Positions 1-8,179 of a stretch of 64,000 bases of DNA are shown here, one piece after another. Origin of the DNA: an uncultured Clostridium sp. (lineage in GTDB: Bacteria; Bacillota; Clostridia; TANB77; CAG-508). A program made the translations under genes and the position numbers. Below the pieces are notes generated by a model. That model did not search any database. It was given only the letters and a program-made list of their open reading frames with translations, and was not told where the DNA came from. How positions within the stretch are numbered: the first letter of the stretch is position 1; each line of letters opens with the position of its first letter. Location of the stretch: assembly GCA_946411515.1 (NCBI GenBank), contig CAMKEH010000004.1, positions 29,318 through 93,317 of the forward strand, given 5' to 3'.

Positions 1-1
1 T

Positions 2-1762
2 GGGGAAGAGTTTTCTGGAAAAATAGAATATGAATTAAATAGCCATCAAAAATTTGAAGTATATAGAGATTTTAAAAAGAAAAATCCACAAATATATAAT
101 AAAAATAAAGAAGATATTTCAAAAGAATTTAATATAGATAAAAATAAAGGAAATGAATTCTTTTATGAACAAACAAATGTTGATGAAGAGTTATTTTTAT
201 CAACTTTGGTTGTAGGACAAACAGAGTCTAAGCTTGAAAAACAAGAGCAAAGTATGTTAGTTCAGAAAATTTCTAATTTAGTTGGAACGGGGAATGATAA
301 TGTTTCTTACAAAATAGCAATTGATAGAATAAATAGGCGCAGATTAGATGAAATAGGAACAGATAAATCTAGGGAAAAGCCAATTAACATATTAGAAAGA
401 AAAATACAAAATTTGGAAAAAGAAAAAGAAGAATTAGAAAAATATGAGAATTTAAAGTATGAAATTGAAGAAAATAAAAATAATTTAAAAGAAGAAATAA
501 TAAAATTAGAAAATGAAAATAATTTATTAAAAGGAATAAAAATTATTTTTGAAAAAGAAAATTTAGAAAAAGAAAAAATTAAAATAAAAGAAAATATAAA
601 AAATGAAAATAATAAAAAAATAAATTTAATAAAAAATGAAATAGAAAATATAAAAAGTGAAAATAAAAATATTTTAGAATTAAATTCTGAAAATATAAAT
701 TATAATAAAAAAATAAAAGAAAAAATAAAAAAAGAAAAAAATAAAATAAATAAAAAAATAATTTTAATATTTTTATCTATTATTTTATTAAATATTTTAC
801 AATTTATTTTTATAAAAAATCAAATATTTAATTATATTTTTCTTCTTACAGTACCAATGGATTTAATTTTTTCTGTTTATTATAAAAATAAAATGAATAA
901 AGAAATAAAAAATAATGAAAAAAATAATTTTAATAATTTTAATGAAATAAATTATGAAATAAAAAATAAAGAAAATGAAATAAATATATTAGAAAAAAAT
1001 AATATTGAAATAGAAAATGAAATAGCAAATATAAAAAATAAATTAATTTTAAATATTAATTTAGAAAAAGAAAAAATAAAAAATAATTATATAAATAAAA
1101 TAGAAAAAAATAAATTAAATAATATTATGAATTCCGAAAACATAAATTTAGATATAGAAAATTTACAAGAAATATTAAATGATAAAAAATTAGAATTGAA
1201 TTCTTTAAATTTAGAACAAAAAAATATAGAACCTAAACTTGATAATTTATCAAAATTAGAGGAAGAATTAGTTAACGATAAAGAAAAAATGTCAACCTTA
1301 AAAAAAGAAATTTTGAGTTTTGATTTAGCAAAAGAAATTTTAGAAGCATCTTATGAAAGAATGAAAAATTCGATAACCCCTAAGTTTACACAAGAATTAT
1401 CTAATGTAATATCAGAAATAACAGATAAAAAATATAAAAATGTTACATTTAATGATGAAGAAGGTTTGATTATAGAACTAGAAACTGGTAATTATATCCC
1501 AGTATCTAAATTAAGTATAGGAACTATTGACCAATTATATTTATCACTTAGACTTTCTATGGCAGAAGAAATATCTAATGAAAAATTACCAATTATATTA
1601 GATGAAGCTTTTGCATATTATGATGATGAAAGATTAAAAAATATTTTGGAATATATTAATAATAAATTTAGAAATCACCAAGCAATTATTTTTACATGTA
1701 CAAATAGAGAAAAGAAAATATTAAATAATTTAAATGTAATGTTTAATTATATTGAATTATAA
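2..1762 (+). CDS. YhaN/SbcC-like coiled-coil AAA ATPase, C-terminal part
   Basis: The reading frame is open to the left edge, so the N-terminus with the Walker A loop is missing. About 586 residues are visible. Most of the visible part is Lys/Glu/Asn-rich coiled coil, interrupted by two adjacent hydrophobic segments near bases 757-885, which would pin the coiled coil to the membrane as in YhaN-type proteins. The C-terminus carries an ABC-type signature (LSIGTIDQL), then a Walker B strand with catalytic acidic residues (PIILDEAF), as in RecN/SbcC/YhaN ATPases. The family is linked to DNA ends or repair, often next to a YhaM- or SbcD-type nuclease. That partner would lie upstream, outside the window. 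Family assignment is good; the exact member is inferred. Confidence 0.75.
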   Translation, partial: GEEFSGKIEYELNSHQKFEVYRDFKKKNPQIYNKNKEDISKEFNIDKNKGNEFFYEQTNVDEELFLSTLVVGQTESKLEKQEQSMLVQKISNLVGTGNDNVSYKIAIDRINRRRLDEIGTDKSREKPINILERKIQNLEKEKEELEKYENLKYEIEENKNNLKEEIIKLENENNLLKGIKIIFEKENLEKEKIKIKENIKNENNKKINLIKNEIENIKSENKNILELNSENINYNKKIKEKIKKEKNKINKKIILIFLSIILLNILQFIFIKNQIFNYIFLLTVPMDLIFSVYYKNKMNKEIKNNEKNNFNNFNEINYEIKNKENEINILEKNNIEIENEIANIKNKLILNINLEKEKIKNNYINKIEKNKLNNIMNSENINLDIENLQEILNDKKLELNSLNLEQKNIEPKLDNLSKLEEELVNDKEKMSTLKKEILSFDLAKEILEASYERMKNSITPKFTQELSNVISEITDKKYKNVTFNDEEGLIIELETGNYIPVSKLSIGTIDQLYLSLRLSMAEEISNEKLPIILDEAFAYYDDERLKNILEYINNKFRNHQAIIFTCTNREKKILNNLNVMFNYIEL

Positions 1763-1774
1763 TAAAATAAAGTA

Positions 1775-1803
1775 TAGACTTTATGGTAAGTATATGTTAT
1801 AAT
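1775..1803 (+). promoter_or_regulatory. Sigma-A-type promoter for the small basic protein
   Basis: TAGACT (1775-1780), a 17-base spacer and a perfect TATAAT (1798-1803), 31 bases before the GTG start at 1835. Confidence 0.65.
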
Positions 1804-1834
1804 GTGAATACTAAATTTTAAGGAGGTAATCTTC

Positions 1835-2008
1835 GTGGGTAAAAGACGGAAAGCATTAGAAAAACAACGTAAGGCAAACACCGTAAAAGCAAGAGCAAAA
1901 AGAGCAAAAAAAGCTTATTATCAATCTCCTGAGGCAAAACAAAAATGGGAGGAAAAAAAGGCAAAAAAAGCTCAAAGTCTTGATGATAGGGTGGATAAAA
2001 ACCTCTAA
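1835..2008 (+). CDS. Small Lys/Arg/Ala-rich basic protein (57 aa)
   Basis: A GTG start follows a strong ribosome site (AGGAGG, 1821-1826). The gene has its own promoter upstream and a terminator downstream, so it is probably real although short. The product is very basic and predicted helical, with Lys-Ala repeats, and no family was recognised. It could bind nucleic acid or the ribosome, but that is only composition. The fifth codon is an in-frame CGG that must be read without a shift: skipping its C gives a stop three codons later. It is one of only four genes here with such a CGG. Confidence 0.6.
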   Translation: MGKRRKALEKQRKANTVKARAKRAKKAYYQSPEAKQKWEEKKAKKAQSLDDRVDKNL

Positions 2009-2030
2009 ATCCGATATAAATGTATCGGCA

Positions 2031-2068
2031 AGCGCATATATCAATTAATTTTGATGTATGTGCTTTTT
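2031..2068 (+). terminator. Rho-independent terminator
   Basis: A 14-bp hairpin (arms 2031-2044 and 2051-2064, including G-T pairs) is followed by a T run. Just upstream, 2011-2028 holds a second short perfect hairpin (CCGATA/TATCGG). Confidence 0.75.
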
Positions 2069-2093
2069 AAGTGTAAAATATTAGATAATGATA

Positions 2094-2122
2094 TTGTAAA
2101 TACTTTAAAAATATAGTATAAT
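2094..2122 (+). promoter_or_regulatory. Sigma-A-type promoter for prfA
   Basis: TTGTAA (2094-2099), 17-base spacer, TATAAT (2117-2122), 36 bases before the prfA start codon. Confidence 0.7.
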
Positions 2123-2157
2123 ACCTAAAGCATATAAAAAGAAAGGAAGAAAACAAT

Positions 2158-3216
2158 ATGTTTGAAAAATTAGAGGCTGTTGAAAAAAGATATAATGAAT
2201 TAACAAAAATGATTGCAGACCCAGAAGTAATAGCTAACCAATCAGAATGGCAAAAACTTATGAAAGAACATGCAAGTATAGAAGAAATAGTATTAAAATT
2301 TAGAGAATATAAAAAAGTAAAACAATCTATGGAGGAAGCAGAAGAATTAATGCAAGATGAAGATATGAAAGAACTTGCAGAGGAAGAATATTATAGTTCA
2401 AAAGAACAATTACCAAAATTAGAAGATGAATTAAAAATATTATTAATTCCAAAAGATCCAGATGATGATAAGAATATTATGTGTGAAATAAGAGCTGGTG
2501 CAGGAGGAGAAGAAGCAGCACTTTTTGCGGGAACATTATTTAGAATGTATTCAATGTATGCGGAAAAAAGACATTGGAAATTAGAAGTTTTAAATGAAAA
2601 CGAAACAGGCTTAGGTGGTTATAAAGAAATATCATTTATGATAACAGGAAAAGGTGTATATAGCAGACTAAAATTTGAAAGTGGTGTCCATAGAGTGCAA
2701 AGAGTACCTGATACAGAAAGTAGTGGAAGAATCCATACTTCAACAGCAACAGTTGCAGTACTTCCAGTAGTTGAAGATGTTGAAATAGAAATAAATCCAT
2801 CTGATATAAAAATGGAAGTATTTAGGGCTTCAGGGGCTGGAGGACAACATATTAATAAAACATCATCAGCCGTAAGACTAATACATGAACCAACAGGTAT
2901 TGTTGTAGAATGTCAAACAGAAAGATCACAATTTCAAAACAAAGATAATGCAATGAAAATGCTTAGAACTAAACTTTATGAAATAGAAAAAGAAAAGCAA
3001 GATAGTGAAATTGCAAATAGTAGAAAGTCACAAGTAGGCTCAGGAGATAGAAGTGAAAAAATTAGAACATATAATTATCCTCAAGGAAGAATAACAGACC
3101 ATAGAATTGGGATGAGTATATATCAAATGGAAAACTTCTTAAACGGTGATATTGATGAAATGATAGATAATTTAATTGCAGCAGATAGAGCTGAAAAATT
3201 AAAAGGTGAAGAATAA
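2158..3216 (+). CDS. prfA: Peptide chain release factor 1
   Basis: Full-length RF1 (352 aa), which releases the peptide at UAA and UAG stops on the ribosome. The GGQ catalytic motif lies near residue 228 ([10 protein letters not shown]). The PxT stop-reading tripeptide is PDT near residue 184, in the conserved context [13 protein letters not shown] start with an upstream AAGGAAG ribosome site. It has its own promoter and is followed by a hairpin. Every gene in this window ends in TAA or TAG, both of which RF1 reads, so RF1 could serve all of them. No prmC follows it, unlike in many Firmicutes. Confidence 0.97.
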   Translation: MFEKLEAVEKRYNELTKMIADPEVIANQSEWQKLMKEHASIEEIVLKFREYKKVKQSMEEAEELMQDEDMKELAEEEYYSSKEQLPKLEDELKILLIPKDPDDDKNIMCEIRAGAGGEEAALFAGTLFRMYSMYAEKRHWKLEVLNENETGLGGYKEISFMITGKGVYSRLKFESGVHRVQRVPDTESSGRIHTSTATVAVLPVVEDVEIEINPSDIKMEVFRASGAGGQHINKTSSAVRLIHEPTGIVVECQTERSQFQNKDNAMKMLRTKLYEIEKEKQDSEIANSRKSQVGSGDRSEKIRTYNYPQGRITDHRIGMSIYQMENFLNGDIDEMIDNLIAADRAEKLKGEE

Positions 3217-3245
3217 TAAACTAAAAATATCTTATGAATAAAATA

Positions 3246-3291
3246 AAACTCCTAAAAATAGACTTTAATAAAGTTGATTTTGGGAGTTTTT
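3246..3291 (+). terminator. prfA terminator whose right arm holds the next gene's ribosome site
   Basis: A long hairpin (outer arms 3246-3252 and 3282-3289, inner arms ACTTT/AAAGT) ends in a T run (3287-3291), as in an intrinsic terminator. Its right arm contains GGGAG (3282-3286), the only plausible ribosome site for the ATG at 3295. The folded RNA would therefore hide the start of the transporter gene. Confidence 0.7.
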
Positions 3292-3294
3292 GAT

Positions 3295-4045
3295 ATGAGT
3301 GAGATTTTAAAAACAACAATTTTAGGATTATTTTTTGGAACTTTTGGAACTACATTAGGAGGAATAATAGGAGTATTAATAAAGAAGCAGTCAAATAAAT
3401 TTCTAGGTTTTATACTATCATTTGCATCAGGATTAATGATGTCTATAATATGTTTTGATCTAATACCAGAAGCATTAGAAATTAGTGATATAAGTAAAGT
3501 TATAATGGGAATTATACTAGGAATTCTCATTATGATTTTTTGTGATTTATTAGTACAAAAAAGATTTAATATTAAAAATAATTCTGAAAAAAATAGAATA
3601 AATAATAATTTATTAAAAGTCGGAATGGTTGTATCAATTGGTTTGGCAATACATAACTTTCCTGAAGGATTAGCAATTGGCGCTGGATTCGAAGCCTCTA
3701 TTAAATTAGGGATAAGTTTAGCAATTGCGATATGCTTCCATGATATACCAGAAGGGATATCCATGGCAGTGCCTATGAAAAATGGAGGCATGAAAAAGAA
3801 AAAAGTGATTTTATATGTTATATTGTCTGGAATAACAACAGGTATTGGTGCATTTTTTGGAGCTTTAGTTGGTTCTATATCGAAAGAGGTAATTTCTATT
3901 TGCCTAAGTTTTGCGGCAGGTGCAATGTTATATATAGTCTCACGGAGAATTAATACCAGAATCTAATAAATTATATAATGGCAGAATGACAGCTATTGGT
4001 AATATGATAGGATTCTTAATTGGAATTTTTGTTATGAATTTATAA
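3295..4045 (+). CDS. ZIP-family divalent metal transporter, with +1 frameshift
   Basis: A ZIP (zinc/iron permease family) membrane protein importing divalent metal ions. Hydrophobic helices fill the protein, and both metal-site motifs are present: IHNFPEGLAIGAG and the downstream HDIPEGISMAVP. The start is taken as ATG 3295 rather than the in-frame TTG upstream, because of its spacing to GGGAG. Unshifted translation ends at 3966. Dropping the C at 3943 (codon 217, CGG) changes the frame to give SGELIPESN and a normal ZIP C-terminus ending in a last helix (249 aa). The gene is otherwise undamaged, so it is best read as one protein needing +1 recoding. Confidence 0.85.
3943..3946 (+). other. 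Putative +1 frameshift site, TCA-CGG-A (ZIP transporter)
   Basis: In-frame CGG. Skipping C3943 gives GGA (Gly) and restores the conserved C-terminal helix. Without the shift only seven codons (RRINTRI) follow. Confidence 0.7.
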
Positions 4046-4063
4046 AAAAATTGTAGTGTTCGC

Positions 4064-4092
4064 TTGTTTTTTTTATTAAAGGTAAGTATAAT
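4064..4092 (+). promoter_or_regulatory. Promoter of the toxin mRNA
   Basis: TTGTTT (4064-4069), 17-base spacer, TATAAT (4087-4092). Transcription would start near 4099 and leave a leader of about 64 bases before the ATG at 4163. Confidence 0.7.
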
Positions 4093-4162
4093 CTTTACTA
4101 GAAGATGAGAGAAGCAGAGTGTGGCAAACCGTTTATCCTACATATGAGAGGAGGCGGTGCGT

Positions 4163-4312
4163 ATGTTATTAGAACAAGTTTATATAGTATTTATTTACAT
4201 ATTATCATTTGAACTTGCAATAGTAACAGTTGTCGCTATTGCCTTATTTGTAGCATTATGTGTTACAGTAAGAAAATTAGACAACAAAAAAACATCTCTG
4301 CCTGAACCTTAG
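4163..4312 (+). CDS. Small membrane (holin-like) type I toxin, 49 aa
   Basis: ATG with a very strong ribosome site (GAGGAGG). The product is a single hydrophobic segment of about 30 residues, followed by a short charged tail (RKLDNKK). This is the build of Fst/TxpA/BsrG-type type I toxins, which insert into the membrane when overexpressed. Its last codons lie inside the terminator hairpin, as in other type I loci. The opposite strand has a perfect promoter aimed at its 3' end. No family name was recognised from sequence alone, so toxin function is inferred from architecture. Confidence 0.75.
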   Translation: MLLEQVYIVFIYILSFELAIVTVVAIALFVALCVTVRKLDNKKTSLPEP

Positions 4313-4371
4313 AGATGTTTTTTAAAAATATTTCAAAAGGTTTGCCACACTTTTGTGGTATCTCATTTTCT
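4285..4371 (-). ncRNA. Antisense RNA, predicted antitoxin of the small toxin gene
   Basis: A minus-strand transcript starting near 4371 from the consensus promoter at 4378-4406 would run about 85 bases and stop at the shared hairpin. It overlaps the last codons and 3' end of the toxin mRNA. Its 5' part can fold into a small hairpin (CCACA-AAAG-UGUGG). Convergent RNAs sharing a terminator are the arrangement of Fst, TxpA/RatA and BsrG/SR4. Confidence 0.7.
4292..4322. terminator. Bidirectional terminator shared by toxin mRNA and antisense RNA
   Basis: Arms ACATCTCT (4292-4299) and AGAGATGT (4311-4318), with an A run on the left and a T run on the right, so it works on both strands. The toxin stop codon (4310-4312) sits in the right arm. 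Confidence 0.8.
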
Positions 4372-4377
4372 ATGATT

Positions 4378-4406
4378 ATTATACTTTAAATTTTTAAAAA
4401 AGTCAA
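4378..4406 (-). promoter_or_regulatory. Consensus promoter of the antisense RNA
   Basis: On the minus strand: TTGACT (4406-4401), 17-base spacer, TATAAT (4383-4378). It is closer to consensus than the toxin promoter, as expected for an antitoxin RNA made in excess. Confidence 0.8.
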
Positions 4407-4439
4407 TAGTAGTATTTTAAATGGAGAAAGGAAAAACAA

Positions 4440-6747
4440 ATGAAAGAGATATTAAAAGGATTAAATGATAAACAATATGAAGCAGTAGTAAATACAGAAG
4501 GACCATGCTTGGTGATTGCTGGAGCAGGAAGTGGAAAAACAAAAGTATTAACACATAAAATAGCATATATAATAGGAGAAAAAAAGGCATATCCATGGGA
4601 TATTCTGGCAATAACATTTACAAATAAAGCAGCAAATGAGATGAAAGAAAGAATAGCTGGTTTAATTGGAGAACAAGCAAAAGATATATGGATGGGAACA
4701 TTCCACTCTATTTGTGTAAAAATCTTAAGAAGATTTATAGATAGAATTGGATTTGATACATCATTTATAATATTTGATACAACAGATCAAAGGACATTAG
4801 TAAAAGGATGCTTAAAAGATTTAAATATAGATGATAAATTATTTACAGATAGAAGTGTACTGTCAGAAATTAGTAATGCAAAAAACGAAATGCTAGAACC
4901 AGATATGTATATTGCAAAAGCAAATGGAGATTTTAGAAAAGAAAAAATAGGAACAGTTTATGAATTATATCAAAAAAGATTAAAAGAAAATAATGCAATA
5001 GATTTTGATGATATCATAAACTATACAATAAAAATATTAATGGAAAATCCAGATATACTAGAATATTATACAAATAAATTTAAATATGTTTTAGTAGACG
5101 AGTACCAAGATACAAATAAAGCCCAATTTACGTTAGTAACAATGCTTGCTTCTAAAAACGGGAATATCACAGTAGTAGGTGATAATGATCAACGGCATTT
5201 ATTCTTTTAGGGGGGCAGACATTTCAAATATATTAAACTTTGAAAGAGATTTTCCAGGAACTAAGATAATAAAACTAGAACAAAATTATCGTTGTACTGG
5301 AAATATATTAAAAGCTGCAAATAGTGTTATAAAAAATAATGAAGTTAAATATAAAAAAGAATTATGGACTAAAAACGAAGAAGGAAATTTACCAAAAGTA
5401 TATCAAGCAGATAATGAATATGATGAAGGAACATATATTGTAGAGCAAATAGAACATTTAAGAAGGGAAGAATATTATAAGTATTCGGATTTTGCCGTTC
5501 TTTATAGAATGAACACACAATCAAGAGCAATTGAAGATATTCTAAGAAGAGAAAATATACCATATAAAATTATAGGTGGTTTAAAATTCTATGAAAGAAA
5601 AGAAATAAAAGATATAATTGCATATTTAAGATTAATTCAAAATGGTAATGATAATTTGAGCTTAAAAAGAATTATAAATGAACCGAAAAGAGGAATTGGA
5701 AAGACAAGCTTAGATAAGATTGAGCAAATTGCAAATGCGAGTAGAATTTCAATGTATGAAGTTATAAAAAATGCTGAGCAATTCGGACTAAATAGAGTTT
5801 ACTTAAATTCAAGAGAATTTGTTAATTGCATAGAAGAGTTAAAAGCAAAAAAAGATGAATTAACAATTTCAGAACTTATTAAACAAACACTTAAAAAATC
5901 AGGATATACTAAAGCTTTAGAATTAGAAAATACAGTAGAGGCAGAAAATAGAATAGAAAACTTGGATGAATTTTTAACAGTTGCAATAGAATTTGAAGAG
6001 GAAGAAGCAGAAAATGAATTAAGTAACTTCTTAGAAGGAATAACTTTATCTAGTGATATAGATGATTTAGAAGAAGGAGAGGAGTATGTCACTTTAATGA
6101 CTCTTCATAGTGCAAAAGGATTAGAGTTTCCAGCTGTGTTCTTAGTAGGAATGGAAGAAGGTATTTTTCCAGGATATAAATCTATATCAGAGCCAAAAGA
6201 ACTAGAAGAAGAAAGAAGACTTTGTTATGTTGGAATAACAAGAGCAAAAGAATATTTATTTTTAACATGTAGTAAACAAAGAACAATATTTGGCTCAACA
6301 AGTTATAATCCAACATCTAGATTTTTAAATGAAATACCAAAAGACTTGTTAGAGGGCTATGAAGAATCTTTTGGAGAAGTAAGTAATAAAGATAGTATGT
6401 TTAAAAATTCCGTATATAGTTGGAGTTATGGAAGTAAAAATAATAGTAATATAAAAACATATAAGATTGAAGAAAAGGATCCAGTGGTGGCAGCAGCAAG
6501 TAGTAAAAATTCTGGTTTTGCATTTAGAACAGCAGAAAGCTTTTTAAGTAATTTATCAAAGAAAAATACAAATAATGTAGATTTATCACAATATAAAGAG
6601 GGAGTTAGAGTATTTCACAAAAAGTTTGGCGAAGGAACTATAAATAAAACAGAACCAGAAGGAGAAGATTTAAAAGTAGATATTAACTTTGATAAAGTAG
6701 GACATAAAAGACTTATGGCAAAATATGCAAATTTGGAAATTATATAA
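4440..6747 (+). CDS. pcrA: ATP-dependent DNA helicase PcrA/UvrD, with +1 frameshift
   Basis: A superfamily 1A helicase that unwinds DNA 3' to 5' in repair and plasmid replication; PcrA is usually essential in Firmicutes. Walker A (AGAGSGKTKVL), motif II (DEYQDTN), motif III (GDNDQ then IYSFRGAD), motif IV (QNYRC) and motif VI (YVGITRAKE) are all present, plus a C-terminal Tudor-like tail (VFHKKFGEGTI). The frame breaks in motif III: C5193 creates an in-frame CGG (codon 252), and unshifted translation ends five codons later. Skipping the C gives GDNDQGIYSFRGAD and a full 768-residue helicase. Many PcrA proteins have Ser rather than Gly there. Nothing else in the gene is damaged. Confidence 0.93.
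5193..5196 (+). other. Putative +1 frameshift site, CAA-CGG-C (pcrA)
   Basis: In-frame CGG inside helicase motif III. Skipping C5193 gives GGC (Gly), then ATT TAT TCT in the correct frame. It is the only one of the six sites followed by C rather than A. Confidence 0.7.
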
Positions 6748-6754
6748 TTATATA

Positions 6755-6791
6755 AAATATGGAAGATAAATATTTATTTTCCATATTTTTT
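6755..6791 (+). terminator. Terminator after pcrA
   Basis: Arms AAATATGGAA and TTCCATATTT around an A/T loop, followed by a T run. Confidence 0.75.
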
Positions 6792-6854
6792 GTATAAAGA
6801 ATAAAAAACTGGAAATAATTTAATCAGAATAATTAAAAGAAAGGAAGGATAGAA

Positions 6855-7043
6855 ATGCCAGATTTAAACCAATTAGAATTACAACATTTAAGACACTTAA
6901 TAGGAGCTCATGATACAGCATATCAAAAGTTAAATACTTATTCTTCACAAGCTGTAGATCCACAAATTAAACAATTATTTACAAAATCAGCGCAAGATGC
7001 GTTAAACACAAAACAAAAATTAATGAGTTTTTTAAGTGAATAA
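6855..7043 (+). CDS. Small spore-coat-type protein (62 aa)
   Basis: A short helical, Gln/Leu/His-rich protein (ELQHLRHLIGAHDTAYQKL) of the kind found beside CotF-like coat proteins in Clostridia. It is probably a small coat component or ferritin-like helical hairpin. ATG with an AAGGAAGG ribosome site. The CotF-like gene follows after 13 bases, so the two form an operon closed by a terminator. The coat assignment rests on resemblance and the neighbour. Confidence 0.7.
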   Translation: MPDLNQLELQHLRHLIGAHDTAYQKLNTYSSQAVDPQIKQLFTKSAQDALNTKQKLMSFLSE

Positions 7044-7056
7044 GGAGGATATTTAA

Positions 7057-7299
7057 ATGGATGAAAAAACAATGGTAAATGACATATTAGCTGGAGTTAA
7101 ATCAGATTTAACAGCATATCAAACAGCTATAACGGAAGCGGAAAATATGCAATTAAGACAAGCTTTTCAAGAAATAAGAAATAGTGATGAAAGCTTCCAA
7201 TTTGAATTATTTAAAGTAGCAAAAGCTAAAGGATATTATAAACCAGCTGAAAAAGCTACTGTAACAGAAATAAACACAGTAAAATCAGATTTACAATAA
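7057..7299 (+). CDS. CotF-like spore coat protein (80 aa)
   Basis: All-helical protein resembling the CotF/YhcQ coat family: an N-terminal stretch MVNDILAGVKSDLTAYQTA, then a helix with RNSDESFQFELFKVAKAKGY and a short tail rich in Lys and Thr. Members coat the endospore. It starts 13 bases after the previous gene behind AAGGAGG. No sporulation-sigma promoter could be assigned with confidence. Confidence 0.75.
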   Translation: MDEKTMVNDILAGVKSDLTAYQTAITEAENMQLRQAFQEIRNSDESFQFELFKVAKAKGYYKPAEKATVTEINTVKSDLQ

Positions 7300-7304
7300 T
7301 AGAG

Positions 7305-7355
7305 TAAAACTAGAAAGTATAATAATTTTTTGTACTTTTCTAGTTTTATTTTTTA
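7305..7355 (+). terminator. Terminator after the coat gene pair
   Basis: Hairpin arms TAAAACTAGAAAGTA (7305-7319) and TACTTTTCTAGTTTTA (7333-7348), then a T-rich run. Confidence 0.8.
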
Positions 7356-7388
7356 CTATCTAAATTTATAATGAAACACAGCAATCAG

Positions 7389-7417
7389 TTGACATAAATG
7401 TGAAAATATGGTATAAT
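7389..7417 (+). promoter_or_regulatory. Consensus sigma-A promoter
   Basis: TTGACA (7389-7394), 17-base spacer, TATAAT (7412-7417). This is a perfect consensus promoter ahead of the Spo0A-C-like gene. Confidence 0.85.
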
Positions 7418-7466
7418 AATATTGTTAAAACTGGCAATATTACTGGTATAAGAAAGGATGATTTCA

Positions 7467-7928
7467 ATGACTAAAGAAGAATATGAACAATTACGGAAAG
7501 AGCTAAAAGAACTAAGAATAGAACTATTGACGGTCGTTTGTTTAATGCGTGATTTAGGTGAATCATTACAAAAATATTTAGATAATACGGAAAATATCAC
7601 AACTAAGAAAGAAGAACTTTTGGAACAAAATGTGGAAGACTTTTTAATAAGACTTGGAATATCTCAGGAAAAGAAAGGTTTTATCTATTTAAAAACTGCA
7701 ATTTTAATAGGGTTAAAAGAAGGCGTAAAGAGAAGATCGCTTTATTCAAGAGTTATGCAAGAATCCAATGCTACATATGATGCAATTACAGGAGCTATCC
7801 AAATTGTAAAAAAAGAAGCAATAGAAAAAAAGACAGACACATTTATAAATGTTTTCGGTGATAACCACGGACAAATGCCCACGATGAGTTTTATATTTAG
7901 AATTGTTGATTTTCTAAAAAGCCAGTAG
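7467..7928 (+). CDS. Spo0A C-terminal-domain-like regulator with no receiver domain
   Basis: 153 residues. Residues 1-50 form a Leu/Glu/Lys helix (KELKELRIELLTVVCLM) that looks like a coiled coil for dimerisation. The rest resembles the Spo0A DNA-binding domain: LGISQEKKGFIYLKTAI, then LYSRVMQESNATYDAITGAI, matching its helix-turn-helix region. There is no phospho-acceptor receiver domain, so it would not be switched by phosphorelay as Spo0A is. The start is placed at 7467, with AAAGG at good spacing, not the ATG at 7458. Codon 10 is an in-frame CGG that must be read as a normal codon. Confidence 0.7.
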   Translation: MTKEEYEQLRKELKELRIELLTVVCLMRDLGESLQKYLDNTENITTKKEELLEQNVEDFLIRLGISQEKKGFIYLKTAILIGLKEGVKRRSLYSRVMQESNATYDAITGAIQIVKKEAIEKKTDTFINVFGDNHGQMPTMSFIFRIVDFLKSQ

Positions 7929-7929
7929 A

Positions 7930-7959
7930 AAGAAGTAGGGATTTTCCCTGCTTCTTTTC
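7930..7959 (+). terminator. Terminator after the Spo0A-C-like gene
   Basis: Arms GAAGTAGGG and CCCTGCTTC around ATTTT, followed by TTT. The 220 bases from here to 8179 are purine-rich and hold no further feature I can support. Confidence 0.75.
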
Positions 7960-8179
7960 ATGAATATTGAGACGTAGAGTTTATTAATTTTTAGTTTATT
8001 ATCTCTTAAAATCTTAAAAATGAAAATGAGAGAATAAGTTAGAAAAAAAGAGATAAGCAATAGAAAAAGAGAGAAAATTGAAATTGTTAAACTTGTACTA
8101 TCTTTGCAAAAAATGAAATATTACAATATTATTACAAAAAAGGTAAAAGGATGGAAAAATACAAAGGAGATAGGGATAC

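Larger units (their letters stand above)
4119..4350. repeat. 12-bp inverted repeat flanking the toxin gene
   Basis: GTGTGGCAAACC at 4119-4130 and its exact reverse complement at 4339-4350. Since the two RNAs of the locus are made from opposite strands, each carries the same 12 bases in its 5' region. The match extends loosely outward through an ATGAGA on each side. Confidence 0.85.

Noticed and set aside
3252-3791. Minus-strand ORF opposite the ZIP transporter
   Set aside because: Shadow of the transporter's hydrophobic coding sequence; no promoter or ribosome site.
4440-6747. pcrA as two genes (256 aa and 522 aa)
   Set aside because: The second part would begin inside motif III with no ribosome site; together they give one complete helicase.
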